Of a stretch of 64,000 bases of DNA, positions 42,267 through 52,817 are shown piece by piece. The stretch is taken from contig NZ_AJJL01000051.1 in the NCBI RefSeq assembly GCF_000257905.1, forward strand, positions 62,001 to 126,000, read 5' to 3'. The DNA is from Streptococcus mitis SK579. Lineage in GTDB: Bacteria > Bacillota > Bacilli > Lactobacillales > Streptococcaceae. Each line of letters opens with the position of its first letter. Position 1 is the first letter of the stretch. The position numbers and the translations under genes are program-made. The notes under the pieces are model-generated. The model was not told where the DNA came from and did not search any database. It saw only the letters and a list, made by a program, of their open reading frames with translations.

Positions 42267-43877
42267 CTATCCTCCTGTTCCTAATTTTAATCGATAAACG
42301 CTCATATCTGAAGTGACAGATTCAACTTCCTCAAAGTAAACATCCTTCTGATAATGCTCTTTCATAATTTTTTTAACACTATCCATCTTCCCTGAGGAAG
42401 TGGACCAAAAGAAGAGAATATTCTGATTGTTGATTGCAGAAGATAACAGATTTTCAGGTTCTTCTACTTCGTATCTCTTCATTTGTTGATAATAATGAGG
42501 AGAAAAGGTTTGCCAATTTCCTAGTGTTGTCGTATTTGTCACTAACTGATTGGATCTTAATTTAAATGTTGACAATGTAGGCTGTGAAGATACCAAAGTG
42601 TTATATCCACCGATAACAATAAGCTTATTCGAATTCCTTTGTATAAGAGACTGGTACTCTGATACTACTGACGATTGAATATAGGGAAACCAATACAGCT
42701 CTTGTCCAAGCTTATTTATCCATACTGCTCCTCCTAGTATTCCCATTATTTGTATGCTAAGAAACACCTTCCTATTATCAAATAAACTTCTTTTTTCATA
42801 AAATGATCGAGCATAGTAAATAAATACTAATAAGAAACATACTATTAGAGGGATATATACTCGCTCTACTACCCTCTGTCTAACAAAAAGAGCTCCAATT
42901 AAAAGTAAAGGGAAAATAGGTACAAACCACCCGTATAGTTTCTTAGGTTTAAAAATCAAAAACCAACTAATCAGCATTAAAAAGAAGGTTGTCAGAATAC
43001 TATTCTTAAAAAAATCTGATATCATCTTAGGCAGATTAAACGAGTATTTTTCTGAAAGGGAGCGAACAGATTGAATGTTTGTTAAAAGAGTATTGCTTAA
43101 TGATTTTTTTTCAGCAAATAACCAGTAGGTGGATACATTCAGATCATTCTCGCTTACGCCCAAAATTTCGAATTCATTCGCATGTCTTTGATAATCAATA
43201 GCAGGATAATCTCTCAAATTCGTACTTAGGGCATTCCATGTCAAATATTCCTGTACATCAGCTTTCCCTAGTGTATATAGTTTATTGGAAGCAAAAATCA
43301 GTAAAATGACGCTAAATAATAAAACAATTTCTTTTCTTTTTTTAGAAAATATCCACTCAAAGAGCAGGAAAGGGAATAACAGTAAAATAAAGCTAGATAT
43401 AATCTGAGGTCTAATTGATAAACCAATGAATAATAGTGATAGTCCTGAAATGTATCTTTTATCAAATAGTAAAAAAGTAGCTGCTGTAGCTGACAAATAT
43501 GCAATAACGGAAAAAGAGAAATATTTAATAAGTATCAATTGAGCTAAAAACACCATTGGAATCAAAAGATACAGTTTTTTCTTATAAAAAAATGTTGTAT
43601 ATACGCTAAAACTAACACAGTAAATACTAACTAAAAAAATAAAATAAATATTCCAGTTGCTAACTATTTGTTGAATCAAAACTAAACCTGAAGATAATAA
43701 AATTCCTATGTAGGGTAATAACATATTTTCCCTAGATAATATGGTTTGGTTTACCATTATATCATCTACAACAGGATATTCAAAACCTCTAAATAAGATA
43801 TAGAGATAAAAAAATAAAAATGGCAAAAATAAAAAACTTAAACTAAGTAGCCTACTGACCATATTTTTATTTATCAT
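42267..43877 (-). CDS. Polytopic membrane protein, possible GtrC/GT-C-like glycosyltransferase
   Basis: A 536-aa very hydrophobic protein with about ten to eleven membrane helices and a ~130-residue soluble C-terminal part facing outward. An early loop after the first helix carries EYPVVDDIM, an acidic segment of the type used by GT-C transferases. In three-gene gtr systems such a protein moves the sugar from polyprenyl phosphate to the surface polymer. I infer that role here from context, not from a recognised family. It is the first gene of the operon, very AT-rich, with a weak GAGAG ribosome-binding site. Confidence 0.6.
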   Translation of the reverse strand: MINKNMVSRLLSLSFLFLPFLFFYLYILFRGFEYPVVDDIMVNQTILSRENMLLPYIGILLSSGLVLIQQIVSNWNIYFIFLVSIYCVSFSVYTTFFYKKKLYLLIPMVFLAQLILIKYFSFSVIAYLSATAATFLLFDKRYISGLSLLFIGLSIRPQIISSFILLLFPFLLFEWIFSKKRKEIVLLFSVILLIFASNKLYTLGKADVQEYLTWNALSTNLRDYPAIDYQRHANEFEILGVSENDLNVSTYWLFAEKKSLSNTLLTNIQSVRSLSEKYSFNLPKMISDFFKNSILTTFFLMLISWFLIFKPKKLYGWFVPIFPLLLIGALFVRQRVVERVYIPLIVCFLLVFIYYARSFYEKRSLFDNRKVFLSIQIMGILGGAVWINKLGQELYWFPYIQSSVVSEYQSLIQRNSNKLIVIGGYNTLVSSQPTLSTFKLRSNQLVTNTTTLGNWQTFSPHYYQQMKRYEVEEPENLLSSAINNQNILFFWSTSSGKMDSVKKIMKEHYQKDVYFEEVESVTSDMSVYRLKLGTGG

Positions 43878-43971
43878 TACAAGCTCTCTTTCGAATAAAT
43901 ATTGCCCTTCAATTCTACCACATTTCCTTATAAAAAACTAGCTTAGCTTCAACCTCGTAAGCCTATATCAT

Positions 43972-44000
43972 TTGAATTTTCCCTTGAAAACCAGTATAAT
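43972..44000 (+). promoter_or_regulatory. Promoter of mntE
   Basis: TTGAAT (43972-43977), a 17-nt spacer and TATAAT (43995-44000), followed by an AAAGGAAA ribosome-binding site before the ATG. Confidence 0.65.
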
Positions 44001-44033
44001 GGTAGAATGCTATATGACTAGAAAGGAAATTGA

Positions 44034-45218
44034 ATGAAGCAATCTATCTCAAATCTCAAGTTAGCTGAGCGTGGAGCCATTATCAGTATTTCGACCTATT
44101 TGATCTTGTCTGCAGCAAAATTAGCAACTGGGCATCTTCTTCATTCATCCAGTTTGGTGGCAGATGGTTTCAACAACGTCTCGGACATCATTGGAAATGT
44201 TGCCCTCTTGATTGGGATTCGTATGGCGCGCCAACCTGCAGACCGTGACCACCGTTTTGGTCATTGGAAGATTGAAGATTTGGCAAGCTTGATTACTTCT
44301 ATCATCATGTTCTATGTCGGTTTCGATGTGCTAAGGGATACCATTCAGAAGATTCTCAGTCGGGAAGAAACGGTTATTGATCCTCTAGGTGCAACTCTAG
44401 GAATTATGTCTGCAGCGATCATGTTTGTGGTCTATCTCTACAATACTCGCCTCAGTAGGAAATCCAACTCCAAGGCACTAAAGGCTGCCGCCAAGGACAA
44501 TCTTTCTGATGCTGTTACCTCACTTGGAACCACCATTGCCATCCTGGCCAGCAGTTTCAATTATCCCATTGTGGATAAACTGGTCGCTATCATCATCACT
44601 TTCTTTATCTTGAAAACTGCCTATGATATCTTCATCGAGTCTTCCTTTAGTCTATCAGATGGTTTTGATGACCGTCTACTTGAAGACTATCAAAAGGCCA
44701 TTATGGAAATTCCCAAAATCAGCAAGGTTAAGTCCCAAAGAGGTCGCACCTACGGTAGCAACATCTACCTGGATATTACGCTGGAGATGAATCCTGACTT
44801 GTCTGTTTATGAGAGTCATGAAATCGCGGATCAAGTCGAGTCTATGCTGGAGGAACGTTTTGGAATCTTTGATACCGATGTCCATATCGAGCCAGCACCT
44901 ATCCCTGAGGATGAAATTTTAGACAATGTCTATAAAAAATTGCTCATGCGTGAACAATTGATTGACCAAGGAAATCAACTGGAAGAACTCTTGGCTGACG
45001 ATTTTGTCTATATTCGCCAAGATGGAGAACAGATGGATAAAGAGGCCTATAAAGCCGAAAAAGACTTGAATTCTGCTATCAAGGACATCCAAATCACTTC
45101 CATCAGTCAGAAAACAAAACTCATCTGCTATGAGTTAGATGGTATCGTCCATACCAGTATCTGGCGTCGCCACGAAACTTGGCAAAATATCTTTCATCAA
45201 GAAACCAAAAAAGAATAG
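44034..45218 (+). CDS. mntE: Manganese efflux protein, cation diffusion facilitator family
   Basis: A 394-aa CDF transporter, the same length as pneumococcal MntE, which exports Mn2+. Six membrane helices span residues ~12-210. The metal-site motifs are visible: DGFNNVSDIIGN in helix 2 (the Asn-x3-Asp type of MntE) and DNLSDAVTSLG in helix 5. The cytosolic ferredoxin-like domain has the usual VHIEPAP string, and a further C-terminal extension is present. Together with the Mn-riboswitch ATPase 4 kb away it makes this a metal-efflux neighbourhood. It is monocistronic. Confidence 0.92.
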   Translation: MKQSISNLKLAERGAIISISTYLILSAAKLATGHLLHSSSLVADGFNNVSDIIGNVALLIGIRMARQPADRDHRFGHWKIEDLASLITSIIMFYVGFDVLRDTIQKILSREETVIDPLGATLGIMSAAIMFVVYLYNTRLSRKSNSKALKAAAKDNLSDAVTSLGTTIAILASSFNYPIVDKLVAIIITFFILKTAYDIFIESSFSLSDGFDDRLLEDYQKAIMEIPKISKVKSQRGRTYGSNIYLDITLEMNPDLSVYESHEIADQVESMLEERFGIFDTDVHIEPAPIPEDEILDNVYKKLLMREQLIDQGNQLEELLADDFVYIRQDGEQMDKEAYKAEKDLNSAIKDIQITSISQKTKLICYELDGIVHTSIWRRHETWQNIFHQETKKE

Positions 45219-45253
45219 AGAAATCCTGTCATGAGACGGGATTTTTCTATTCT
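45211..45253. terminator. Bidirectional terminator between mntE and the ABC-F gene
   Basis: The stem AAATCCTGTC/GACGGGATTT (with a G-U pair) and a 4-nt loop is extended by A/T pairs on both sides, between convergent stop codons. Confidence 0.8.
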
Positions 45254-45254
45254 T

Positions 45255-47126
45255 CTAGCTATCAAAGTCACTTAGGTATTCATAGCGTTCGTATTTTTCA
45301 AGGAGTGCTTCGTTTTTCTCATCCAGTTCTTTTTGGAGAGTAGCCAGCTTACCAAAGTCAGAGCCGTTGGCCTGCATCTCCTCTTCAATAGCAGCGATAC
45401 GGTTTTCCAAGGCTTCAATATCGCCTTCAATGCTTGCCCACTCCTGCTTTTCTTGGTAGGTCATGCGTTTCTTGTCTTCTCTGACTTTGACGACTTTCTC
45501 CTTTTCGGACTTTTGCTCTTGATTGGCCATATCTGCTTCAAAGGCTTTTTCATCAAGGTAATCGGTGTAATGACCAAAGAAAGGACGAATCTTACCATCC
45601 TCAAAAGCGAGAATCTTAGTCGCTACCTTATCCAAGAAATAGCGGTCATGGCTAACTGTCAAAACAGGACCCGCAAATCCTTGCAAGAAATTCTCCAAAA
45701 CTGTCAAGGTTGCAATATCCAGATCATTGGTTGGCTCGTCCAAGAGAAGAACATTTGGTTTTTCCAAGAGCAATTTGAGGAGATAAAGACGTTTTTTCTC
45801 GCCGCCAGACAACTTCTCAATCAAGGTTCCATGCGTCGAACGTGGGAAAAGAAACTGCTCCAGTAATTCTGCAATAGAAGTCGTAGAACCACCGCTGGTC
45901 TTGACCTCTTCTGCTACTTCCTGCAAGTAATTGATAACACGCTTGCTTTCATCCAAGCCCTCAATTTGCTGAGAGAAATAGGCGATGCGAACAGTTTCCC
46001 CAATCACAACTTGTCCTTGAGTTGGCTCAAGACTTCCTGCAATCAAGTTGAGCAGGGTTGATTTTCCAACACCGTTGTCCCCAACGATTCCAATACGATC
46101 TTTAGCCTGCACCAAGAGATTAAAATCTTGCAAAATAGGCTTGTTTTCATAGGCAAAGGAAACATCCTGAAACTCAATGACTTTCTTACCGATTCGACTG
46201 GTTTCAAAGTTCATTGTCAAGTCTGTCTCAGCAGTACTGTCTGAAACTTCCTTTTTCAGGTCATGGAAACGATTGATACGAGCCTGTTGCTTAGTCGCAC
46301 GCGCCTGCGGTTGTCTGCGCATCCAGGCCAATTCTTGCTTATAAAGTTGTTCCTTTTTGTGAAGGAGAGCCGCATCACGCTCATCCTGTTCCGACTTAAG
46401 GCGGACATAATCCTGATAATTTCCCTGATACTCAGTTAATCCAGCTCGGTCCAACTCGAAAATCCGTGTTGACAAAGCGTCTAGGAAATAACGATCGTGG
46501 GTGATAAAAAGGACGGTCTTCTTAGAATTTTTTAAAAAGAGGGTCAGCCACTCGATGGTCGCAATATCCAGATGGTTGGTCGGCTCATCCAAAAGCAAGA
46601 GGTCGTGGTTGCCAAGAAGGACTTGGGCTAATTGAACCCGTCTACGCAAACCACCTGACAATTCCCCAACAGGAGTAGATAAGTCCTGAATACCCAGCTT
46701 GCTAAGGACGGTCTTTACCTGACTCTCAATTTCCCAAGCTTGAAGTGAGTCCATTTCAGCCATGACACGTTCCAAACGCGCCTGCTTGTCCTCACTATAG
46801 TTGAGCATGAGGAGTTCATACTCACGAATGAGTTGGATTTCCTTGAGGTCGCTGGATAGAACCGTATCCAAGACCGTCTTGCTATCATCAAAATCAGGAT
46901 CTTGAGTCAAGTAACCAATCTGGTAATCATTCTTAGCTGAAAAAGGACTAACATCCCCATCAAAGCCAGAAACACCAGAAAGAACATCTAAAAGGGTGGT
47001 CTTGCCTGTTCCATTGACACCAATCAAACCAATTCTGTCTAGGTCATGGATGATAAAGGAAATATCCTTAAAAACGGTCTTATCACCGACGGATTTACTT
47101 AGTTTTTCAACGATAAAATCACTCAT
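45255..47126 (-). CDS. ABC-F ATPase, Uup/YfmR type
   Basis: A 623-aa soluble protein with two ABC ATPase domains and no membrane segment. Walker A motifs are GVNGTGKTT and GDNGVGKST, signatures are LSGGLRRRV and LSGGEKKRL, and Walker B motifs are [12 protein letters not shown] and [12 protein letters not shown]. The arm/linker between domains and a C-terminal coiled coil ([16 protein letters not shown] and onward) fit the Uup/YfmR subgroup. These proteins act on stalled ribosomes or nascent-chain problems rather than transport. It overlaps the start of the gene downstream of it in the operon, cca, by 4 nt on the upstream side. Confidence 0.88.
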   Translation of the reverse strand: MSDFIVEKLSKSVGDKTVFKDISFIIHDLDRIGLIGVNGTGKTTLLDVLSGVSGFDGDVSPFSAKNDYQIGYLTQDPDFDDSKTVLDTVLSSDLKEIQLIREYELLMLNYSEDKQARLERVMAEMDSLQAWEIESQVKTVLSKLGIQDLSTPVGELSGGLRRRVQLAQVLLGNHDLLLLDEPTNHLDIATIEWLTLFLKNSKKTVLFITHDRYFLDALSTRIFELDRAGLTEYQGNYQDYVRLKSEQDERDAALLHKKEQLYKQELAWMRRQPQARATKQQARINRFHDLKKEVSDSTAETDLTMNFETSRIGKKVIEFQDVSFAYENKPILQDFNLLVQAKDRIGIVGDNGVGKSTLLNLIAGSLEPTQGQVVIGETVRIAYFSQQIEGLDESKRVINYLQEVAEEVKTSGGSTTSIAELLEQFLFPRSTHGTLIEKLSGGEKKRLYLLKLLLEKPNVLLLDEPTNDLDIATLTVLENFLQGFAGPVLTVSHDRYFLDKVATKILAFEDGKIRPFFGHYTDYLDEKAFEADMANQEQKSEKEKVVKVREDKKRMTYQEKQEWASIEGDIEALENRIAAIEEEMQANGSDFGKLATLQKELDEKNEALLEKYERYEYLSDFDS

Positions 47127-48322
47127 TTTTTCTCCCTCAGATAAGCATGGATGGCTTGTCGATCATTTTCCAATTCTCCATCTACGATGGCATATTCAAT
47201 CTCTGTTAAAATCTCTCCCAAGTCTGGTCCCGGCTGATAGCCATATTCCTTGATCAAAATACCACCATTAATCTGAATTTCTTTCTTATCATGGATGGTC
47301 AAGCTCTGGTAGGTTTCTGTGATGACTTGCGAATTGACTGGTTTCCCTTGAGCCCGTCGAAGATTTTCAGCCTGTAAAAGTAAATCCAAGTCAAAACGAT
47401 AACAATCGCGCTTGCTCAATTCTCCCTTTTCACGCAAGGCAAAAATAGTCAGTAAATCCTGAACTTGCTTGGCAAACTGGCGTGAGGTCTTCCAAGCCTT
47501 CAAAAAGGGCTGTGCATTTTCAATCTCCAAAGCCCACAGTAGAGCCGCCCAGGCTTGCTCTGAAGATTCAAAGGTGAAATCAGTCTCCAAATCAAACAGT
47601 CTGTTGAGCTTGTCCTGGCTAGCTGCCATATCAGGGAGATAGTCATAAGCTTGACTCTCAATCATGGAAGCCAAACCCCTTCTCCAAAATGGAGCCAGCA
47701 AGAGTTTATCAAACTCGACGAAGGTACGCTCTACAGAAATTTTCTCCAAAAGTGGCGTCAAGGTCTTCATAGCTTTAAAGGTTTCTGGCTCAAGTTCGAA
47801 GCCAAGACTGGCCTGAAAACGGAAACCACGCATAATCCGCAGAGCATCCTCGTTAAAACGCTCACTTGCCACTCCAACTGCTCGTAAGACTTGCTTTTCC
47901 AAATCTTCTAGCCCATGGAACAAGTCAATGATTTCCCCTGTCTCGTCCAAGGCAAAGGCGTTGACTGTAAAATCACGGCGTTTGAGATCTTCTTCTAGCG
48001 AGCGAACAAAAGAAACCGCACTGGGTCTGCGATAGTCCACATAGACATCTTCTGTCCGAAAAGTGGTTACCTCATACTCCTCATCCCCATCTAAAACCAA
48101 GACGGTTCCATGCTCGATTCCGATATCGGCTGTTCGCGTAAAAATCTGCTTGGTCTCCTCTGGATAGGAAGACGTCGCAATATCCACATCATGGATAGGG
48201 CGATGGAGAAGGGCATCTCGAACAGAACCTCCAACAAAATAGGCCTCAAAGCCTGCTTCTTTGATTTTTTCTAATACTGGTAAAGCCTTCTGAAATTCAG
48301 AAGGCATTTGCGTTAATCTCAT
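47123..48322 (-). CDS. cca: CCA-adding tRNA nucleotidyltransferase
   Basis: A 399-aa class II CCA-adding enzyme that builds or repairs the 3' CCA of tRNAs without a template. The head domain shows GGSVRDALL and the catalytic acidic pair in HDVDIATSS. Next come [13 protein letters not shown] and the neck motif DFTVNAFAL, then [16 protein letters not shown]. It overlaps dapB upstream and the ABC-F gene downstream by 4 nt each, so the three form one operon. Confidence 0.95.
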   Translation of the reverse strand: MRLTQMPSEFQKALPVLEKIKEAGFEAYFVGGSVRDALLHRPIHDVDIATSSYPEETKQIFTRTADIGIEHGTVLVLDGDEEYEVTTFRTEDVYVDYRRPSAVSFVRSLEEDLKRRDFTVNAFALDETGEIIDLFHGLEDLEKQVLRAVGVASERFNEDALRIMRGFRFQASLGFELEPETFKAMKTLTPLLEKISVERTFVEFDKLLLAPFWRRGLASMIESQAYDYLPDMAASQDKLNRLFDLETDFTFESSEQAWAALLWALEIENAQPFLKAWKTSRQFAKQVQDLLTIFALREKGELSKRDCYRFDLDLLLQAENLRRAQGKPVNSQVITETYQSLTIHDKKEIQINGGILIKEYGYQPGPDLGEILTEIEYAIVDGELENDRQAIHAYLREKK

Positions 48323-49086
48323 AATAAGTGTTCTAATCCATAGACAAGCTCATGACGCTTGACAACTTCTTTAATTCCCAAATTCACCCCTGTCATGAAG
48401 GAGCTACGATCATAGGAGTCATGACGGAGGGTCAATCCTTCTCCTTGATTACCAAAGATGACTTCCTGATGAGCTACCAAACCTGGTAGACGAACTGAGT
48501 GAATCCGCATGCCATCAAAGTCAGCACCACGAGCACCAGCAATCAACTCTTCCTCATCTGCTGCACCTTGCTGGATAGACTCTCGAACCTCTGCCATCAG
48601 CTCAGCTGTTTTAATGGCTGTTCCACTCGGAGCATCCTTTTTCTTGTCATGATGGAGCTCGATAATCTCCACATGTGGGAAATATTTGGCAGCTTGCGTT
48701 GCAAATTGCATAAGCAAGACAGCACCCAAGGCAAAGTTAGGAGCAATCAAGCCACCCAAATCTTGGGCACGAGAAAATTCTTTTAGCTCTGTAATTTCTT
48801 CACTCGTGAAACCTGTTGTTCCAACTACTGGAGCAAAGCCATTTTCAAGAGCAAAGCGTGTATTTTCATAGGCAACAGCTGGAGTTGTAAAATCTACCCA
48901 GACATCCGCTTCAAAACCGACCAAATCAGCCTTATCCTTGAAAACAGGAATTCCTTGCCATTCTGGCTCAGACTCAAAAGGATCCAGAACTGCTACCAAG
49001 TCCAAGTCTGGATCAGCCAAGACCATCTGACAAGCAGCTTGCCCCATCTTTCCCTTAAAACCAGCAATAATTACTCGAATACTCAT
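48319..49086 (-). CDS. dapB: 4-hydroxy-tetrahydrodipicolinate reductase
   Basis: A 255-aa NAD(P)H-dependent enzyme of the diaminopimelate/lysine pathway. The nucleotide-binding loop is GFKGKMGQA. The catalytic region is [15 protein letters not shown], with the conserved His and Lys. The reaction feeds lysine and peptidoglycan precursors. The ATG at 49086 is preceded by AGGAG. It is the first accepted gene of the dapB-cca-ABC-F operon. Confidence 0.95.
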   Translation of the reverse strand: MSIRVIIAGFKGKMGQAACQMVLADPDLDLVAVLDPFESEPEWQGIPVFKDKADLVGFEADVWVDFTTPAVAYENTRFALENGFAPVVGTTGFTSEEITELKEFSRAQDLGGLIAPNFALGAVLLMQFATQAAKYFPHVEIIELHHDKKKDAPSGTAIKTAELMAEVRESIQQGAADEEELIAGARGADFDGMRIHSVRLPGLVAHQEVIFGNQGEGLTLRHDSYDRSSFMTGVNLGIKEVVKRHELVYGLEHLL

Positions 49087-49098
49087 CTCTACTCCTGT

Positions 49099-49200
49099 CT
49101 AATATACAAAGAACCTTAGCTGCCCATGAAAAATAGGGAATGGCGCTGACTTTCCATGATAGGCAAGACAGGCATCTTTTTCAAGAGGCAGATAGTCCAT
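49099..49200 (-). CDS. Possible small peptide upstream of dapB (33 aa)
   Basis: A 34-codon frame (ATG at 49200, TAG at 49099-49101) ends 12 nt before dapB. The product starts MDYLPLEKDACLAYHGKSAP and ends in an aromatic-rich tail. The same frame stays open about 17 codons further upstream without an ATG, with a hydrophobic composition, so it may be the remnant of a longer membrane protein. The ribosome-binding site is weak. Confidence 0.3.
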   Translation of the reverse strand: MDYLPLEKDACLAYHGKSAPFPIFHGQLRFFVY

Positions 49201-49361
49201 GTTCAATTTCCAAGATACAAAGCCTGTAAGAACACAAAGTGAAAATAGGAGTTCTGATCAAGGATTGTCTACTCCTTGAAAGAACTAGCTTTTTCACACA
49301 GGGTTCCAGGCGTGTTCAATTGCTATAATATAAGATTTCTTAACTAGCCTAGAAGCTCCAA

Positions 49362-50210
49362 CTAAATCACTGGAATATAACCCAGAGCAATGCTTCCTGC
49401 TCCTAGGTGGGTTCCAATGACACTACCAAATGTAGCAAGTGAAACATCTGAACCCACTCCAGAATCAAGCAAGTGCTGACGCAATTCCTCAGCCTTTTCA
49501 AGAGCATTACCATGAATAACAATGACTCGGTATTGGCCTGAAGTTGTGGCATCCTTGATGATTTCAATTAAGCGCTTGGTTGCTTTCTTTTCCGTACGAA
49601 CTTTTTCGTAAACTTCAATCACACCTTGGTCGTTAAAATAAAGGATTGGCTTAATGCTAAGCAAATTGCCCAAAATGGCAGCCCCATTTGAAAGGCGTCC
49701 CCCCTTCACCAAATGGTCCAAATCATCAACCATGATAAAGGCTGACGTACGGCTGATTTGAATAGCTAGCTTATCCTGAATGCTGGCAAAATCATCTCCC
49801 TGATCACGCCAGTTAAAGACGCTTTCAACCATGATACCCAGAGGAGCACTTGTAATCAAAGTGTCTGGAAAAGCAATGGTTAAGCCTTCATAGTCATCAA
49901 CCATATACTGGATATTTTGGTAAAAACCTGAAATTCCAGAAGATAGGAAAAGTCCCAAGGCATGGGTATAGCCTTGTTCTTTGAGCGAAGTTAGAATCTC
50001 ATCTAACTTGGCAATGCTTGGTTGACTAGTCTTAGGCAATTCAGAAGCCTGAGCCATTTTTTGGTAAAATTCCTCAGCAGACAGATTGATGCCTTCGACA
50101 TACTCCTCGCCATCAATATTGACAGGAATGTCCAAGACAAATAAATCTTCTCTTTGCACGGTCTCTGCACTGAGATAAGCAGAAGAATCTGTGATAACAG
50201 CTAGTTTCAT
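49362..50210 (-). CDS. DegV family fatty acid-binding protein
   Basis: A 282-aa DegV/FakB-like protein. The first domain starts [14 protein letters not shown], with the TSQPS signature that binds the fatty-acid carboxylate. The C-terminal half has [16 protein letters not shown]. FakB-type proteins present fatty acids to the kinase FakA for phospholipid synthesis. It follows the DUF1149 gene by one base and is likely co-transcribed with it. Confidence 0.9.
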   Translation of the reverse strand: MKLAVITDSSAYLSAETVQREDLFVLDIPVNIDGEEYVEGINLSAEEFYQKMAQASELPKTSQPSIAKLDEILTSLKEQGYTHALGLFLSSGISGFYQNIQYMVDDYEGLTIAFPDTLITSAPLGIMVESVFNWRDQGDDFASIQDKLAIQISRTSAFIMVDDLDHLVKGGRLSNGAAILGNLLSIKPILYFNDQGVIEVYEKVRTEKKATKRLIEIIKDATTSGQYRVIVIHGNALEKAEELRQHLLDSGVGSDVSLATFGSVIGTHLGAGSIALGYIPVI

Positions 50211-50211
50211 A

Positions 50212-50586
50212 TTAGAACTCCAAATTGATTCCTGGTAAGTCTAATGCAATTTCGGTCACTTCGTAAGTCAAACGGTTGAGCATGTTCAAACATGGACGAG
50301 CCAAGGTTTCAACTTCTTCTTGGTTCAATTCACTTGGTTCGTTAACAATACGACCATCGATATGGTTCACCTGTGAAATAGTTCCACTGATGACAAATTT
50401 ATCAAATACAATCATAAAGCTCAAGATAACAATCAGGGAAGTCACTTGATTTTCTTGATCATGTTGAATCAATTGGAAGTTCACATCCACCTTAGTTTCA
50501 GGAGCTCCATTTTCATTTTCCCATTCAAAATTACGCGCATCAAAATGATACTGACTAACAAATTCTTGTTCACGTTTAAGATTCAT
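50212..50586 (-). CDS. DUF1149 family protein (SecB-like fold)
   Basis: A 124-aa soluble protein of the DUF1149 family, limited to streptococci and relatives. It has no signal peptide. The fold is believed to resemble SecB chaperones; that is family knowledge rather than something visible here. It sits between glmM and the DegV gene on the minus strand. A good ribosome-binding site (GAGGGAG) precedes the ATG at 50586. Confidence 0.75.
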   Translation of the reverse strand: MNLKREQEFVSQYHFDARNFEWENENGAPETKVDVNFQLIQHDQENQVTSLIVILSFMIVFDKFVISGTISQVNHIDGRIVNEPSELNQEEVETLARPCLNMLNRLTYEVTEIALDLPGINLEF

Positions 50587-50659
50587 GTCTTTCTCCCTCG
50601 GCTACAATATTATAAGCTATTGTACCATAATTTTTTATTTTCATCTAGTTTTCTAGGAT

Positions 50660-52012
50660 TTAGTCAATCCCAATTTCAGCTCGAACTACGTCTGCGATGG
50701 TATCAACATAATAGTTCACTTCTTCTGTTGTAGGCGCTTCTGCCATGACACGCAAGAGGGGTTCTGTTCCACTTGGACGAACAAGGATACGGCCATTCCC
50801 CGCCATTTCTTCTTCCATCTTCTCGATGATAGCCTTGATAGCTGGCACTTCCATAGCCTTTTCCTTCATGGCATTTTCCACTCGGATATTAACTAATTTT
50901 TGTGGATAGATGGTTACTTCTGCTGCCAACTCTGACAAGCTCTTACCAGTTTCCTTCATGATTTTGGTCAATTGAACAGCAGATAATTGACCATCACCTG
51001 TGGTATTGTAATCCATCAAGATAACGTGACCAGACTGTTCACCACCAAGGTTGTAGCCTGATTTTCGCATTTCTTCCACAACATAGCGGTCGCCAACTGC
51101 AGTAACTGCCTTGTTAATACCTTCGCGGTCCAAGGCCTTGTGGAAACCAAGGTTAGACATAACAGTTGTCACAATTGTGTTTTGGGCCAATTGTCCTTTT
51201 TCAGAAAGGTATTTCCCGATGATGTACATGATCTTGTCACCATCAACGATATCCCCATTTTCATCAACAGCAATCAAGCGGTCACTGTCTCCGTCAAAGG
51301 CTAAACCAATAGCTGATCCGCTTTCTTTGACCACTTCTTGAAGGGCTTCTGGGTGGGTTGAACCAACATTAAGGTTGATATTAAGACCATCTGGTGTTTC
51401 CCCGATAATAGTCAATTGAGCTCCAAGGTCTGCAAAGATTTGACGGGCACTTGTAGACGCTGCACCGTTTGCTGTGTCCAAGGCAACCTTCATTCCTTCA
51501 AGAGGAGTTCCAGTTGAAACAAGATAGCCTTCATACTTACGCAAGCCTTCTGGATAATCAACTACAGTACCTAGACCTTCTGCACTTGGACGAGGAAGAA
51601 TGTCTTCCGAAGCATCTAGCAAGGCTTCAATTTCTGCTTCTTTTTCGTCATCTAGTTTGAAGCCATCCCCACCAAAGAACTTGATTCCATTATCAAGGGC
51701 TGGATTGTGGCTAGCAGAAATCATGACACCTGCACTTGCTCCTTCAGTTTTAACCAAGTAAGCTACTGCTGGCGTCGCAAGAACACCGAGTTTGTAGACG
51801 TGAATCCCTACTGATAGAAGACCTGCCACCAAGGCTGATTCTAGCATTTCCCCAGAAATACGTGTATCACGTCCTACAAAAACTTTCGGTGCTTCCGTTT
51901 CATGTTGGCTAAGGACATAGCCTCCAAAACGTCCTAACTTAAAGGCCAATTCCGGCGTTAATTCTACGTTAGCTTCTCCACGGACTCCATCAGTCCCAAA
52001 ATATTTACCCAT
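50660..52012 (-). CDS. glmM: Phosphoglucosamine mutase
   Basis: A 450-aa alpha-D-phosphohexomutase that converts glucosamine-6-phosphate to glucosamine-1-phosphate for UDP-GlcNAc. The active-site serine lies in [15 protein letters not shown] (about residue 100), the metal loop is [11 protein letters not shown], and the phosphate-binding C-terminus is [12 protein letters not shown]. It ends the conserved cdaA-cdaR-glmM operon, where GlmM also binds and restrains CdaA in several Firmicutes. Confidence 0.96.
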   Translation of the reverse strand: MGKYFGTDGVRGEANVELTPELAFKLGRFGGYVLSQHETEAPKVFVGRDTRISGEMLESALVAGLLSVGIHVYKLGVLATPAVAYLVKTEGASAGVMISASHNPALDNGIKFFGGDGFKLDDEKEAEIEALLDASEDILPRPSAEGLGTVVDYPEGLRKYEGYLVSTGTPLEGMKVALDTANGAASTSARQIFADLGAQLTIIGETPDGLNINLNVGSTHPEALQEVVKESGSAIGLAFDGDSDRLIAVDENGDIVDGDKIMYIIGKYLSEKGQLAQNTIVTTVMSNLGFHKALDREGINKAVTAVGDRYVVEEMRKSGYNLGGEQSGHVILMDYNTTGDGQLSAVQLTKIMKETGKSLSELAAEVTIYPQKLVNIRVENAMKEKAMEVPAIKAIIEKMEEEMAGNGRILVRPSGTEPLLRVMAEAPTTEEVNYYVDTIADVVRAEIGID

Positions 52013-52037
52013 TTTTATAAAATCCTTTTCCTATTTT

Positions 52038-52817
52038 TTAATTCGTTTTTGAACTAGTTGCTTTCGTTGACGAAGATGTCTCCGACGAACTGCTTGTAGT
52101 TGAATTTGATGTGCTTGAACTTGGTGTCACAGGTTTTGTAGTCACCTTCATTGTTGTGTCAAACGGAGTGATAACTGCCGGTAAGACAACACCATTGCGG
52201 TCGATTGCCTGCAAAGGTACTGAACCACTGTAATTACCTGTTATGCGTTCACTAGTTGGTAAAAGCGCAATAACTTTGTCAATCTTAGCTAATGTTTCTT
52301 GGTCAGTTGTGACAGAAACTCGTTCATTTGACACAGTTACACTATCAATTTGTAACTTGGGATCAATCTGGCTTTGGTCAACTTGCGGAACAACAATCAT
52401 CTCATCTCGCTTAACCTTCTTCCCAACTTTCACTGTGATCTTTTGAGGCGTTGCCACAGCGGTCAATCCACTTGGAAGATTTTCAATATTCAAGGGAACT
52501 TCAATCGTTCCAACACTGGCATCCGTCAAATCAGCAGTGACTTTAAACTTACGAGTACTTTCCTGCATTTCGCTGGCCAAAGTCACACGATTGGCACCTG
52601 TCAGCACAACTGAAACTTCTGAAGCAAAACCACTAATAAAGTATTGACTATTATCATAGTGAATATCGATAGGAACATTTGCTATCGTATTGGTGTAGGT
52701 TTCTGATTTGACCTGCCTTGCGGTATTGCTATTTTGAAAGTTGGTCGACGTTGCATAAATGAATAAGACACAAGCAAAAAAGAGAGATGAAATGATATAT
52801 AGACTATTTTTTCTCAT
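52038..52817 (-). CDS. cdaR: YbbR-domain protein, regulator of CdaA
   Basis: A 259-aa protein with one N-terminal transmembrane helix (residues ~7-24), YbbR-type beta domains outside the membrane (NIENLPSGLTAVATPQKITVKV and similar), and a low-complexity Ser/Thr tail at the C-terminus. CdaR modulates the diadenylate cyclase CdaA. The start overlaps the cdaA stop by 14 nt, so the two are translationally coupled. Confidence 0.9.
   Translation of the reverse strand: MRKNSLYIISSLFFACVLFIYATSTNFQNSNTARQVKSETYTNTIANVPIDIHYDNSQYFISGFASEVSVVLTGANRVTLASEMQESTRKFKVTADLTDASVGTIEVPLNIENLPSGLTAVATPQKITVKVGKKVKRDEMIVVPQVDQSQIDPKLQIDSVTVSNERVSVTTDQETLAKIDKVIALLPTSERITGNYSGSVPLQAIDRNGVVLPAVITPFDTTMKVTTKPVTPSSSTSNSTTSSSSETSSSTKATSSKTN

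Noticed and set aside
49300-49345. TATAATATAAG motif as a plus-strand promoter
   Set aside because: It would read into the 3' end of the minus-strand DegV gene; a minus-strand dapB promoter there is possible but its -35 box is too weak to claim.
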